Shown here: positions 1-8,075 of the stretch, piece by piece
Layout of the letters: each line of letters starts with the position of its first letter
How positions within the stretch are numbered: position 1 is the stretch's first letter
DNA from: Devosia nitrariae
GTDB taxonomy: Bacteria > Pseudomonadota > Alphaproteobacteria > Rhizobiales > Devosiaceae
DNA length: 64,000 nt
Reading direction: 5' to 3'
Assembly (NCBI RefSeq): GCF_030160115.1
Contig: NZ_BSNS01000020.1
Coordinates: forward strand, 186,001 to 250,000
The notes under the pieces: generated by a model
What the model was told of the DNA's origin: nothing
Database searches by the model: none
What the model saw: the letters and a program-made list of their open reading frames with translations, nothing else
Made by a program: the position numbers and the translations under genes

Positions 1-29
1 CCCGTCGGTCATCTCGAAAGGATCGAAAA

Positions 30-368
30 ATGAAGTTCCTCTGTCTCGTTTGCGCCGACTCCGAGATCGAAGCCACCTTGAGCAAGGAGGACTGGAAGAC
101 CATCGACCGCGACTCGATGGCTTATGACAAGCAGCTGGAAGCCCAGGGAAACTATATCCTCTCTGAAGCGCTGCAGGATCTGGGCACCGCCGTGACGGTG
201 CGCGTGCGCCAGGGAGAGGCGAGCGTGACCGACGGTCCCTATGTCGAGACCAAGGAGCATGTTGCCGGCTTCATCCTCATCAAGGCCAGGGACATGGCTG
301 CGGCCATCGAGATCGCCAAGGGCATCCCGCTCGCGCGCATCGGGGCCGTCGAGGTGCGCCCGATATGA
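30..368 (+). CDS. YciI/DGPF-domain protein
   Basis: A 112-residue single-domain protein of the YCII-related (DGPF) family. The core motif is visible as V-T-D-G-P-Y-V-E around residues 66-73, the family's D-G-P-F/Y signature, followed by a hydrophobic strand and a helix rich in alanine. An AAAGGA-like ribosome site lies just upstream of the ATG. The stop overlaps the start of the next gene by four bases (ATGA), so the two are translationally coupled. DGPF proteins are known partners of ECF42 sigma factors; the biochemical function of the family is unsettled. The role in stress or antibiotic response is inference from that pairing. Confidence 0.9.
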   Translation: MKFLCLVCADSEIEATLSKEDWKTIDRDSMAYDKQLEAQGNYILSEALQDLGTAVTVRVRQGEASVTDGPYVETKEHVAGFILIKARDMAAAIEIAKGIPLARIGAVEVRPI

Positions 369-1630
369 CCATGGGCGCGGCGGCCTCCACTGCGAGCGAC
401 GGCCTGATCGAAAGCGCCTATCGTGAGCATTCGCGGAAGGTCTTGGCGACGCTCATCCGTCTCCTCGGCGATTTCGATCTCGCCGAGGAGGCGCTGCATG
501 ATGCGTTCGTCGCAGCCGCTGATCGCTGGCCGCGAGAGGGGATGCCAGGCAATCCGAGCGCTTGGCTCGTCTCGGCCGGGCGCTTTAAGGCCATCGACAA
601 GCTGCGCCGCCGCGCCCGTTTCAACGCCATGGAAGCCGAAATCGCTGATCAGTTGACCGCCGACGCGGAGGAGGGGGAGGACATGGAGGCGACCTCCATC
701 AAGGATGACCAATTGCGGCTCATGTTCACCTGCTGCCATCCCGTGCTGCCGCAGCCGGCGCAGGTGGCGCTGACCTTGCGCGAACTCTGCGGGTTGACGA
801 CCGAGGAGATCTCCCGCGCATTCCTCGCCCGGCCGCCGGCGCTCGCCCAGCGTATCGTGAGGGCCAAGGCCAGGATCCGCGAGGAGAGGATCCCCTACGA
901 GGTGCCGGAGCTGTCGGCGCTGCCCGAACGGTTGGATGCCGTGCTGCGCGTCATCTATTTGGTTTTCAACGAGGGCTACTCGGCTCATTCGGGCGAGGCG
1001 CTGACCCGCACCGACCTTTCCGGCGAGGCGATCAGGCTCGGGCGGCTCATGCTCGATCTCCTGCCGCAGGCCGAGACGATGGGGCTGCTGGCGCTGATGC
1101 TGCTGCACGAATCGCGCCGGCCGGCGCGCACGACCCCCGACGGCGAAGTGGTGCTTCTGGCCAACCAGGACCGTACGCTTTGGGATCAGGCACTGATGGC
1201 CGAAGGTTTCGACCTCATCGACCGGGCTTTCGCCACGCGTCAGATCGGCCCCTATACGCTACAGGCCGCGATTGCGGCCGTCCACGCAAGGGCAGGGACG
1301 GCCGAGGACACCGATTGGGGCGAGATCGTCGGCCTCTACGACGTGCTGATGCGGGCGGCGCCCTCGCCGGTGGTGCGCCTCAACCGAGCGGTCGCCGTCG
1401 GCATGCGCGACGGACCCCGGGCCGGGCTCGCCCTCGTCAATGGTCTGATCGAGGAGGGGAACCTTGCCGACTATCACCTGACCTATGCCGCTCAGGCCGA
1501 CTTCTATCGCCGCGCGGGTGAAACGGATGCCGCGCGCCAGGCCTATGAGAGAGCCCTTGCCCTGGCTCTGCAGGAGCCGGAACGGCGATTCCTGCAGCAG
1601 CGTCTGCGCGAACTTGGGGACGCACCCTAG
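365..1630 (+). CDS. RNA polymerase sigma factor, ECF42 type
   Basis: A 421-residue sigma-70 family factor, about twice the length of a minimal ECF sigma. Region 2 lies near residues 18-85 (A-Y-R-E-H-S-R-K-V through the R-F-K-A-I-D-K-L-R-R segment), and region 4 near 135-180 (L-R-E-L-C-G-L-T-T-E-E-I-S helix-turn-helix). The remaining roughly 230 residues form the helical TPR-like extension typical of the ECF42 (SigI-like/DUF6596) group. No anti-sigma gene is adjacent; ECF42 members are thought to be controlled through the C-terminal extension and the co-encoded DGPF protein. The gene starts inside the stop of the DGPF gene. Confidence 0.9.
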   Translation: MTMGAAASTASDGLIESAYREHSRKVLATLIRLLGDFDLAEEALHDAFVAAADRWPREGMPGNPSAWLVSAGRFKAIDKLRRRARFNAMEAEIADQLTADAEEGEDMEATSIKDDQLRLMFTCCHPVLPQPAQVALTLRELCGLTTEEISRAFLARPPALAQRIVRAKARIREERIPYEVPELSALPERLDAVLRVIYLVFNEGYSAHSGEALTRTDLSGEAIRLGRLMLDLLPQAETMGLLALMLLHESRRPARTTPDGEVVLLANQDRTLWDQALMAEGFDLIDRAFATRQIGPYTLQAAIAAVHARAGTAEDTDWGEIVGLYDVLMRAAPSPVVRLNRAVAVGMRDGPRAGLALVNGLIEEGNLADYHLTYAAQADFYRRAGETDAARQAYERALALALQEPERRFLQQRLRELGDAP

Positions 1631-1796
1631 GCTTGTCACTGAGGCGATGAGACTGTCAAAAAGTGCCATGATCTTAGAGGGGATGGAAAAAATCCCGTGA
1701 CGACAAAGAGTTATGGCAACCAACTTATTCGGTCAAATTCGTATCTCGCTCTGGTGAAAACGCCTTGCCAGTCGTTGCCCACTATGCCAGTCTTAT

Positions 1797-1816
1797 TTCG
1801 GAAAAGCTTTTCCGAA
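1797..1816. promoter_or_regulatory. LacI-type operator, upstream copy
   Basis: A perfect 20-base palindrome with core GGAAAAGCTTTTCC and flanks TTC/GAA. It shares its 14-base core with a second site 75 bases downstream (centre to centre). Palindromes of this size with a central CG or GC are usual targets of LacI-family repressors, and a LacI-family gene (5055-6149) is in the operon that follows. The assignment to that regulator is inference. Confidence 0.6.
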
Positions 1817-1874
1817 CTCTATTTCGACACGTGACGGCAAGCTGAGGAGGCACTGCCGCGTACTGTGTGACGAG

Positions 1875-1888
1875 GGAAAAGCTTTTCC
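1875..1888. promoter_or_regulatory. LacI-type operator, downstream copy
   Basis: A perfect 14-base palindrome GGAAAAGCTTTTCC, identical to the core of the upstream copy and about 60 bases before the binding-protein ATG. The paired arrangement would allow a dimer of dimers to loop the promoter. Binding is inferred, not shown. Confidence 0.6.
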
Positions 1889-1948
1889 GAAAAAATATGC
1901 GCGGGACGAGAATGGCGATGCCATGCCGCGCATCCATGGGAGGAATTT

Positions 1949-3202
1949 ATGAGACGTTCCAAGACGTTGGCCGTCGCGCTGCCGCTCGTTGCGGCAGGCT
2001 TGACCGCCATGATGACAACCACTGCCTTTGCCCAGAACCTGTCGATGTGGGTGCGCGAAAGCGCCGCCGATCCCGGTCAACTGATGGTGGACCTCTGGAA
2101 CCAGACCCACGAGGCCCAGATCGAGCTGACTGCTATTCCCGACAACCAGCTCGTCACGAAGCTCGCAACGAGCGTGCGGGCAGGGGATGCGCCGGACCTC
2201 ATCTCGTTCGATCTGATCTACATGCCCGACTTCATGCGTGCCGGGTTCCTGGCCGACCTCACCGATCAACTGAGCTCGGACCCCAACTACGAGACTCACG
2301 TCGAGGCCTACAAGGACATCGCCACGTATGAGGATCGCATCTATGGCGTGGGCTTTACGCCCGACGTGTCGATCCTCGTCTGGAACAAGGAGCTCTTCCG
2401 CGAGGCTGGGCTCGATCCTGACGTGCCGCCCAAGACCATCTATGAGATTCACGAGATGGCCACGCAGATCGGCGCGCTGGGCGATGACACCTACGGCTTC
2501 TATTTCGCCGGCTCCTGCCCGGGCTGCAACATCTTCGTTACTTCCCCGCTGATGGTGGCCGGAGGCGCCCACATCCTGCCCCGCAACGGCGAGGACGCCG
2601 CTCTCGAAGGCGAAGCGGTGCGCGTGGTGCTCGATGAGTATCGGATGATGTGGGAAGAGGGGTTGATCCCCGAAAGCGCCGAGGTCGATGCGGGCGAGAA
2701 CTTCGTCTCGGCCTTCACGGCCGGCAATATCGGCATTGCCGGCTCCGGCGGCTTCCTGCTCTCGCTGATGGAGCGGCAATTTCCGGAGTTCGACTATGGC
2801 GTCGGTCTGCTGCCCGGCCTCGAGGAGGGTCAGGTCTCAGCGTTCGTCGGCGGCGACGTGGTGGCCATCCCGACGGGTGGGGCAAACGAGGAAGTGGCCC
2901 GCGAGTTCGTGACCTGGGTGCTTTCCGATGAAGCCCAGCTCGAAGGCCTCGCCAAGAACGCCATTCTCACCACCCGCACCGATCTTGCCGACAACGAATA
3001 CTTCGCCGGCAACGAGAAGGTGCAGAAGACCGCCGAAGCGCTTGCGGTCGGCTACGTGCCGTGGGTGTTCCACTTCGCCGACATGGTGAACTCGGATTCG
3101 AGCCCGTGGATCAACATGCTCCAGCAAGCCATTTTCGACGGGGACGTCGACGGCGCGATCGAAGAGGCGCGCGCACGCATGCTCCAGATCGCCAGTGAGT
3201 AA
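1949..3202 (+). CDS. Sugar ABC transporter substrate-binding protein (first system)
   Basis: A 417-residue family 1 extracellular solute-binding protein. The N terminus has a clear Sec signal peptide: basic M-R-R-S-K, a hydrophobic stretch to about residue 27, and an A-F-A-Q cleavage site. The mature part carries the bilobal pattern of MalE/UgpB-like proteins, with F-T-P-D-V-S-I-L-V-W-N-K-E-L-F near residue 135. It would capture an oligosaccharide in the periplasm for the permeases just downstream. It starts the operon and is separated from the first permease by a strong hairpin. Arabinose-containing ligand is inferred from the GH127 gene in the operon. Confidence 0.93.
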   Translation: MRRSKTLAVALPLVAAGLTAMMTTTAFAQNLSMWVRESAADPGQLMVDLWNQTHEAQIELTAIPDNQLVTKLATSVRAGDAPDLISFDLIYMPDFMRAGFLADLTDQLSSDPNYETHVEAYKDIATYEDRIYGVGFTPDVSILVWNKELFREAGLDPDVPPKTIYEIHEMATQIGALGDDTYGFYFAGSCPGCNIFVTSPLMVAGGAHILPRNGEDAALEGEAVRVVLDEYRMMWEEGLIPESAEVDAGENFVSAFTAGNIGIAGSGGFLLSLMERQFPEFDYGVGLLPGLEEGQVSAFVGGDVVAIPTGGANEEVAREFVTWVLSDEAQLEGLAKNAILTTRTDLADNEYFAGNEKVQKTAEALAVGYVPWVFHFADMVNSDSSPWINMLQQAIFDGDVDGAIEEARARMLQIASE

Positions 3203-3209
3203 CGCACCA

Positions 3210-3238
3210 GCTCCGGTCGGGCTTGGCCCGGCCGGAGC
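3210..3238 (+). terminator. Hairpin between binding-protein and permease genes (first system)
   Basis: A 13-base-pair stem (one G-U pair) with arms GCTCCGGTCGGGC and GCCCGGCCGGAGC around a three-base loop, eight bases after the binding-protein stop. No T tract follows, so it looks like an mRNA-stabilising or partial attenuating hairpin rather than a full terminator. Confidence 0.7.
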
Positions 3239-3275
3239 ATCGCATTGAGCCGACCGATTTGGGAGAGCGCAGCCG

Positions 3276-4151
3276 ATGCTCGCCACCAACAATAAGTATG
3301 TGGGCCTTCTCTATCTGTCGCCGGCGCTGCTGTTTGTCGCGGTGTTCGTCCTCTACCCACTCGTCCAGCTCGTCATGATCTCGATGACGAGCGAGTCGCT
3401 TCTCGGCGGCGGCGAGTTCGTCTGGTTCGACAATTACCTCCTTGCCTTTTCCGACCGCTCGTTCTGGACGTCGTTCTGGTTCACGGTTCGCTACACGCTG
3501 ATCATCACGCCGATCCTGATGGTCCTCGGCTTTCTCCTGGCCCTGCTCACCATGCAGAACCGGGCGCTCAATCAGATAGCGCGCGGCGTCGTCTTCCTGC
3601 CCGTGGTCATCGGGCTTGCCAGCTCAAGCCTTCTCTGGGTGTGGCTCTTCGACCAGCAGGTGGGTCTCCTCAACAAGGCGCTGGTCGACGTCGGCGCCAT
3701 CGAGCAGCCGATGGTCTGGTTCAACCGCGCGCATCTGGGCATGACGGCAGTCATCGTGTCGGTGGTCTGGAAGGTGGTCGGCTTCGGCATGATCATCATG
3801 CTTTCCGGCATGCAATCGATCAGCCATGAGATCGTCGAGGCTTCGATGATCGACGGAGCCACGTATTGGCAGCGGGTCAGGCGGATCATCCTGCCGTTGA
3901 GCGCGCGCGCCATCCTGCTTGCCACGCTCATCAGCGCCATCGGCTCGATGCTCGCCTTCGACCAGTTCTACCTGATGACCGGCGGCGCGCCACGTGGCCA
4001 GACCTTCACCTCGGTCTACTGGATCTACCAGAACTCTTTCGTCTACTTCAAACTGGGCTACGGCAGCGCACTCTCCGTCATCTTGATGGTCGTCATCATG
4101 GCGGGCGCAGCCTTACAGATCGCCCTGCAGCGCCGGGGTGAATCCGCATGA
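3276..4151 (+). CDS. Sugar ABC transporter permease, MalF-like (first system)
   Basis: A 291-residue inner-membrane permease of the CUT1 carbohydrate class. The first hydrophobic segment starts near residue 10 and further segments follow across the chain. The cytoplasmic EAA loop that contacts the ATPase is visible as E-A-S-M-I-D-G-A-T-Y-W-Q near residue 188. GGGAG lies a little upstream of the ATG. The stop overlaps the next permease by four bases (ATGA), so the two half-channels are coupled. Confidence 0.93.
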   Translation: MLATNNKYVGLLYLSPALLFVAVFVLYPLVQLVMISMTSESLLGGGEFVWFDNYLLAFSDRSFWTSFWFTVRYTLIITPILMVLGFLLALLTMQNRALNQIARGVVFLPVVIGLASSSLLWVWLFDQQVGLLNKALVDVGAIEQPMVWFNRAHLGMTAVIVSVVWKVVGFGMIIMLSGMQSISHEIVEASMIDGATYWQRVRRIILPLSARAILLATLISAIGSMLAFDQFYLMTGGAPRGQTFTSVYWIYQNSFVYFKLGYGSALSVILMVVIMAGAALQIALQRRGESA

Positions 4152-5044
4152 CCGAGATCGCTTCTCCCGCAACCAATATTGCGACCGGCGCGACCGACGC
4201 CCGCGTCGTCGGCGGCAGCCGCTCGGTCGGCTATCTGGTGGGCGCGCTTTGCCTCGCCATCATCGCGTTGATGCTGGCGCCCCTCGTGCTTTCCTTCCTG
4301 GCATCACTCAAGCCTCCGGCGGAAGCCGCGGCCGTGCCGCCGCAATACCTGCCGCGCTCGCTGAGCCTTGCCAATTACCAGACGGTCGCGAACTACCAGG
4401 CGGGTCTGTGGACCTATGTGGCCAACAGTCTGGTTGTTGCGACGCTGACGATCCTCTTCTGCCTGGCGCTGGCTGTGCCGGCCGGTTACGCGCTGGCGCG
4501 CTATGCAATTCCCTTCAAGGAGGTGTTCTTCCTCCTGATCCTGGCCAGCATGATGATCCCCTATCAGGCCATGCTGACGCCGCTCTACCTGATGTTCTCA
4601 ACGCTCAAGCTCACCAATACCCATGTGGGCCTCGCCATCGTCCACACTATCCTCCAACTCCCGTTCTCGGTCTATCTCATGCGCAACAGCTTCGAGGGCA
4701 TTCCGCGCGAGCTCGAGGAGGCGGCCGTGATGGACGGATGTTCGTCCCTGCAGATCCTGCGCCGCGTGTTCCTGCCGCTGGTGCTGCCGGGCATGGTCAC
4801 CGTCTCGCTCTTTGCCTTCATCATGTCCTGGAATGAGTTCATCGCCGCCCTCATCTTCATGAGCCGCGAGACGAGCTTCACCGTACCGGTGATGCTGACG
4901 GGCGTGTCGACCGGCATCTTCGGCGTCGTTGATTGGGGCGCGCTGCAGGCTGGCGTCATCGTGTCGGTGGTGCCGTGCATCGGCGTCTACCTGCTGCTCC
5001 AGCGCTACTACGTCTCGGGGCTGTTGAGCGGCGCGGTGAAGTAG
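4148..5044 (+). CDS. Sugar ABC transporter permease, MalG-like (first system)
   Basis: A 298-residue CUT1 permease, the second half of the channel. A polar N-terminal tail of about 25 residues precedes the first membrane segment (Y-L-V-G-A-L-C-L-A). The EAA loop reads E-E-A-A-V-M-D-G-C-S-S near residue 195 and is followed by L-P-L-V-L-P-G-M, the usual MalG continuation. It sits between the first permease and the LacI gene with only ten bases to the latter. Confidence 0.93.
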   Translation: MTEIASPATNIATGATDARVVGGSRSVGYLVGALCLAIIALMLAPLVLSFLASLKPPAEAAAVPPQYLPRSLSLANYQTVANYQAGLWTYVANSLVVATLTILFCLALAVPAGYALARYAIPFKEVFFLLILASMMIPYQAMLTPLYLMFSTLKLTNTHVGLAIVHTILQLPFSVYLMRNSFEGIPRELEEAAVMDGCSSLQILRRVFLPLVLPGMVTVSLFAFIMSWNEFIAALIFMSRETSFTVPVMLTGVSTGIFGVVDWGALQAGVIVSVVPCIGVYLLLQRYYVSGLLSGAVK

Positions 5045-5054
5045 CCCGATCACC

Positions 5055-6149
5055 ATGAACAAGCTTCCTCCCGATCCGGCACCGGCCACGCGCCTCGACC
5101 GCTCACAGCGGTCGGGTCCGACCATCCGCGACGTGGCGCGCGCGGCGGGGGTGAGCATCGGTACGGTCTCCAAGGCGCTCAATAATGCCGGCACTTTGAA
5201 GCAGGAGACGCGCGAGCGGGTGGCCGAGGCGGCAAGGGCGCTGGGTTTTCGCCCCAATGATCTCGCCCAGGCGCTGCATCGCGGGCAGAGCTTCACCGTC
5301 GGGCTCATCTCCAACGACAGTTTCGGGCGCTTCACCATGCCGATCCTCGAAGGGCTGGAAAGCGTGCTCCATGACGAGCGGATCGCCGTCTTCATGTGCA
5401 ACGCCACCGACGATCCCGAACGCGAGCGCGAGCATCTCGAGCAATTGATGGGCAAGCGCGTCGACGGGTTGGTGTTCACCGCCCGCAGGGCCGACCGCCG
5501 GCCGAGCGTCGGGGTCAATCTCGGTGACCTTCCAACCGTCTTTGTCTTTTCCCAGAGCGACGACCCGCGCTCCTTCTGTCTATTGCCCGACGACGAAGGC
5601 GGCGCTTATCTGGGCGCCAGGCACCTTGTCGCAACGGGCGGCCGCCGGATCGCCCACGTGACCGGTCCCGAGCGGTTTGAGGCTGTGCGCCTGCGTCGCG
5701 ACGGCTATCGGCGAGCACTCGCCGAGGCAGGTCTCGATTGGCGCGACGACTTCTTCCTCCCAGGCGAGTGGTCCGAGCAGTGGGGCCGGCAAGCGGTCGA
5801 TATTCTTTTCTCTAGTACCGCTGCCGCGCCCGACAGCATTCTCGCCGGCAACGACCAGATCGCCCGGGGCATTCTGGATGCACTGCGCGACCGCGGCCTC
5901 AACGTTCCAGGGCAAGTCGGCGTCGTCGGCTTCGACAACTGGGGCGTGATGGTCGAAGCCGCACGGCCGCGCCTGACGAGCATCGACATGAATCTTTCGA
6001 CGCTCGGACAGGAGGCCGGACGGCGGATCCTGCGCATGATCGGCGGCGAGCATTTTTCCGGCGTCGAGCGGCTGCCCTGCACCCTGATGGTGCGCGAGAG
6101 CTGCGGCGCGCAAGCCAAGACACTATTCCAAGAGGCCAGGAGCACCTGA
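5055..6149 (+). CDS. LacI-family transcriptional regulator (first sugar system)
   Basis: A 364-residue LacI/GalR regulator. The helix-turn-helix and hinge lie at residues 23-45 (T-I-R-D-V-A-R-A-A-G-V-S-I-G-T-V-S-K-A-L), preceded by a polar extension of about 20 residues. The rest is the periplasmic-binding-protein-like sensor domain, with F-T-M-P-I-L-E-G-L-E and G-F-D-N-W-G motifs. It lies inside the operon, directly before the GH127 gene. It is the best candidate to bind the two palindromes before the binding-protein gene and respond to a sugar released from the imported substrate. Confidence 0.92.
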   Translation: MNKLPPDPAPATRLDRSQRSGPTIRDVARAAGVSIGTVSKALNNAGTLKQETRERVAEAARALGFRPNDLAQALHRGQSFTVGLISNDSFGRFTMPILEGLESVLHDERIAVFMCNATDDPEREREHLEQLMGKRVDGLVFTARRADRRPSVGVNLGDLPTVFVFSQSDDPRSFCLLPDDEGGAYLGARHLVATGGRRIAHVTGPERFEAVRLRRDGYRRALAEAGLDWRDDFFLPGEWSEQWGRQAVDILFSSTAAAPDSILAGNDQIARGILDALRDRGLNVPGQVGVVGFDNWGVMVEAARPRLTSIDMNLSTLGQEAGRRILRMIGGEHFSGVERLPCTLMVRESCGAQAKTLFQEARST

Positions 6150-8060
6150 ATGCGAAAGTTCGCACCGGTCGATTTCACCAAGGTTTCTCTGACGGGCGCG
6201 TTCTGGCGCGAACGGCTGGAAACCGTGCTGACCCGCACCATCCCCAGCCAGTATGAAAAGCTCGAGAGTGAGGGCCTGCTCGAGTCGTTGGCGCTTCTCG
6301 ATCCGCCCCCGGCGCTACGCATTCCCCGCAACGCGCAGGGCTTCACCACCCAGTTTTTCTGGGATTCCGACATCGGCAAATGGATCGAGGCGGCGGGGTA
6401 TGCCCTGCGCCACCGGCGCGATGCGACGATCGAAGCCCAGATCGACGACATCGTCGACAAGCTCGAAGCCGCCCAGATGAAGGACGGCTACCTCAACCTC
6501 TGGTACCAGGGCCACGAGATAGAGAACCGCTGGACCAATTTGCGGGACCGGCACGAACTCTACAATTGCGGGCATCTGCTTGAAGGTGCGATCGCCTATT
6601 TCCAGGCGACCGGTCGACGCAAGATGCTCGACGTCATGGAGCGGTACCTCGATCACATCCGGACGACGTTCGGCACTGGTGAGGGACAGAAGCGCGGCTA
6701 TCCGGGCCATCAGGAGATCGAGATCGCGCTGGTCAAGCTCTATCGCCTGACCGGAGACAAGAAGCAGCTCGACCTTGCCGCCTACTTCATCAACGAGCGC
6801 GGACGCGAGCCGCACTATTTCGACATCGAGGCCGTGGCGCGCGGCGACGACCCGAAGAACTACCATTTCTACCGCTTCGGCAACCACCAATACAGCCAGT
6901 CGCACAAGCCCGTGCGCGAGCAGGACAAGGTCGTGGGCCATGCCGTTCGGGCCATGTACATGTATACGGCCATGGCGGACCTTGCCGCCGAACTCGGTGA
7001 CGCAGAGCTCAAGCGCGCCTGCGAGGTGCTGTGGAACGACGTGACTTCGACCCGCATGTACGTGACCGGCGGCTTTGGTCCCTCGGCCTCGAACGAGGGT
7101 TTCACCACCGATTACGATCTGCCCAACGATACCGCTTATGCCGAGACCTGCGCGTCCGTCGCGATGATCTTCTGGGCGCAACGCATGCTCAACCTCGACC
7201 TTGACGGCAAATATGCCGACATCATGGAACTGGCCCTGTTCAACGGGGCGCTTTCGGGTCTTTCGCGCGACGGCGAGCACTATTTCTACGAGAACAAGCT
7301 CGAGAGCGACGGCTCCCACCGCCGCTGGCCCTGGCATCCGTGCCCCTGCTGCACGATGAACGTCTCGCGGCTGGTGGCCTCCATCGGCGGCTATTTCTAC
7401 TCGGTCGGCGAGAACGTCGTCGCTGTCCATCTCTACGGCGGCAACCGCGCCGACCTCGATATGGACGGCCGCAAAGTGCGGGTCGAAGAGACGAGCAACT
7501 ATCCGTGGTCGGGCCGGATCCGCATCGCGCTCGACCCCGAGGGAAGCGGAGCGTTCGATCTGAAGCTGCACATTCCCGGCTGGGCCGAGGGCGCGACGGC
7601 GACAATCAACGGCGAGAAGATCGATGTCGCCGCCAATACGCGTAGCGGCTACCTCACCATCAGTCGCGACTGGCGCGCGAGCGACGTTGTCGAGCTCGAC
7701 CTGCCGATGCACCCCCATCGTGTCTTCGCCAATCCGAAGGTCAGGATGGACCAGGACAGGGTGACATTGAAGCGCGGTCCGCTGGTTTATTGCCTCGAGC
7801 AGGTAGACAATCCCATCGCAGTGCCGGATCTCGTCCTACCGCGGTCGGCTGGCATTGCCGCCAGGGAACGTGCCGATCTTTTCGACGGCATCACCGTGCT
7901 CGAGGCTGAAGGCGTAACGGTTGCGGCCGACGACTGGAACGGCGATCTTTACCGGGCCACGCCGCCGACGCCGCAGCCGGTGACGTTGACGGCCGTGCCC
8001 TACTACATCTGGGCCAATCGCGAGCCGGGGCCGATGGCCGTCTGGATCCGCGAGAACTAG
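6150..8060 (+). CDS. GH127 glycoside hydrolase, beta-L-arabinofuranosidase-like
   Basis: A 636-residue member of the DUF1680/GH127 family. In the characterised enzyme HypBA1 a zinc-bound cysteine is the nucleophile; the matching residues here are Glu332 and Cys334 (Y-A-E-T-C) and Cys398, Cys400 and Cys401 (H-P-C-P-C-C), with the same E-x-C and C-x-C-C spacing. No signal peptide is seen, so it should act in the cytoplasm on imported oligosaccharides. The ATG follows the LacI stop immediately (TGAATG). GH127 also contains members of other specificity, so the arabinofuranose substrate is likely rather than certain. Confidence 0.92.
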   Translation: MRKFAPVDFTKVSLTGAFWRERLETVLTRTIPSQYEKLESEGLLESLALLDPPPALRIPRNAQGFTTQFFWDSDIGKWIEAAGYALRHRRDATIEAQIDDIVDKLEAAQMKDGYLNLWYQGHEIENRWTNLRDRHELYNCGHLLEGAIAYFQATGRRKMLDVMERYLDHIRTTFGTGEGQKRGYPGHQEIEIALVKLYRLTGDKKQLDLAAYFINERGREPHYFDIEAVARGDDPKNYHFYRFGNHQYSQSHKPVREQDKVVGHAVRAMYMYTAMADLAAELGDAELKRACEVLWNDVTSTRMYVTGGFGPSASNEGFTTDYDLPNDTAYAETCASVAMIFWAQRMLNLDLDGKYADIMELALFNGALSGLSRDGEHYFYENKLESDGSHRRWPWHPCPCCTMNVSRLVASIGGYFYSVGENVVAVHLYGGNRADLDMDGRKVRVEETSNYPWSGRIRIALDPEGSGAFDLKLHIPGWAEGATATINGEKIDVAANTRSGYLTISRDWRASDVVELDLPMHPHRVFANPKVRMDQDRVTLKRGPLVYCLEQVDNPIAVPDLVLPRSAGIAARERADLFDGITVLEAEGVTVAADDWNGDLYRATPPTPQPVTLTAVPYYIWANREPGPMAVWIREN

Positions 8061-8075
8061 CTGCGGGAGGGATCG

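Larger units (their letters stand above)
1631..1948. promoter_or_regulatory. Intergenic control region of the first sugar ABC operon
   Basis: About 318 bases without a plausible gene. It holds two copies of a palindrome centred on GAAAAGCTTTTC, annotated separately, whose centres lie 75 bases apart, and a good ribosome site (GGGAGGA) eight bases before the binding-protein ATG. No terminator hairpin with a T tract is obvious after the sigma factor gene. Confidence 0.6.
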
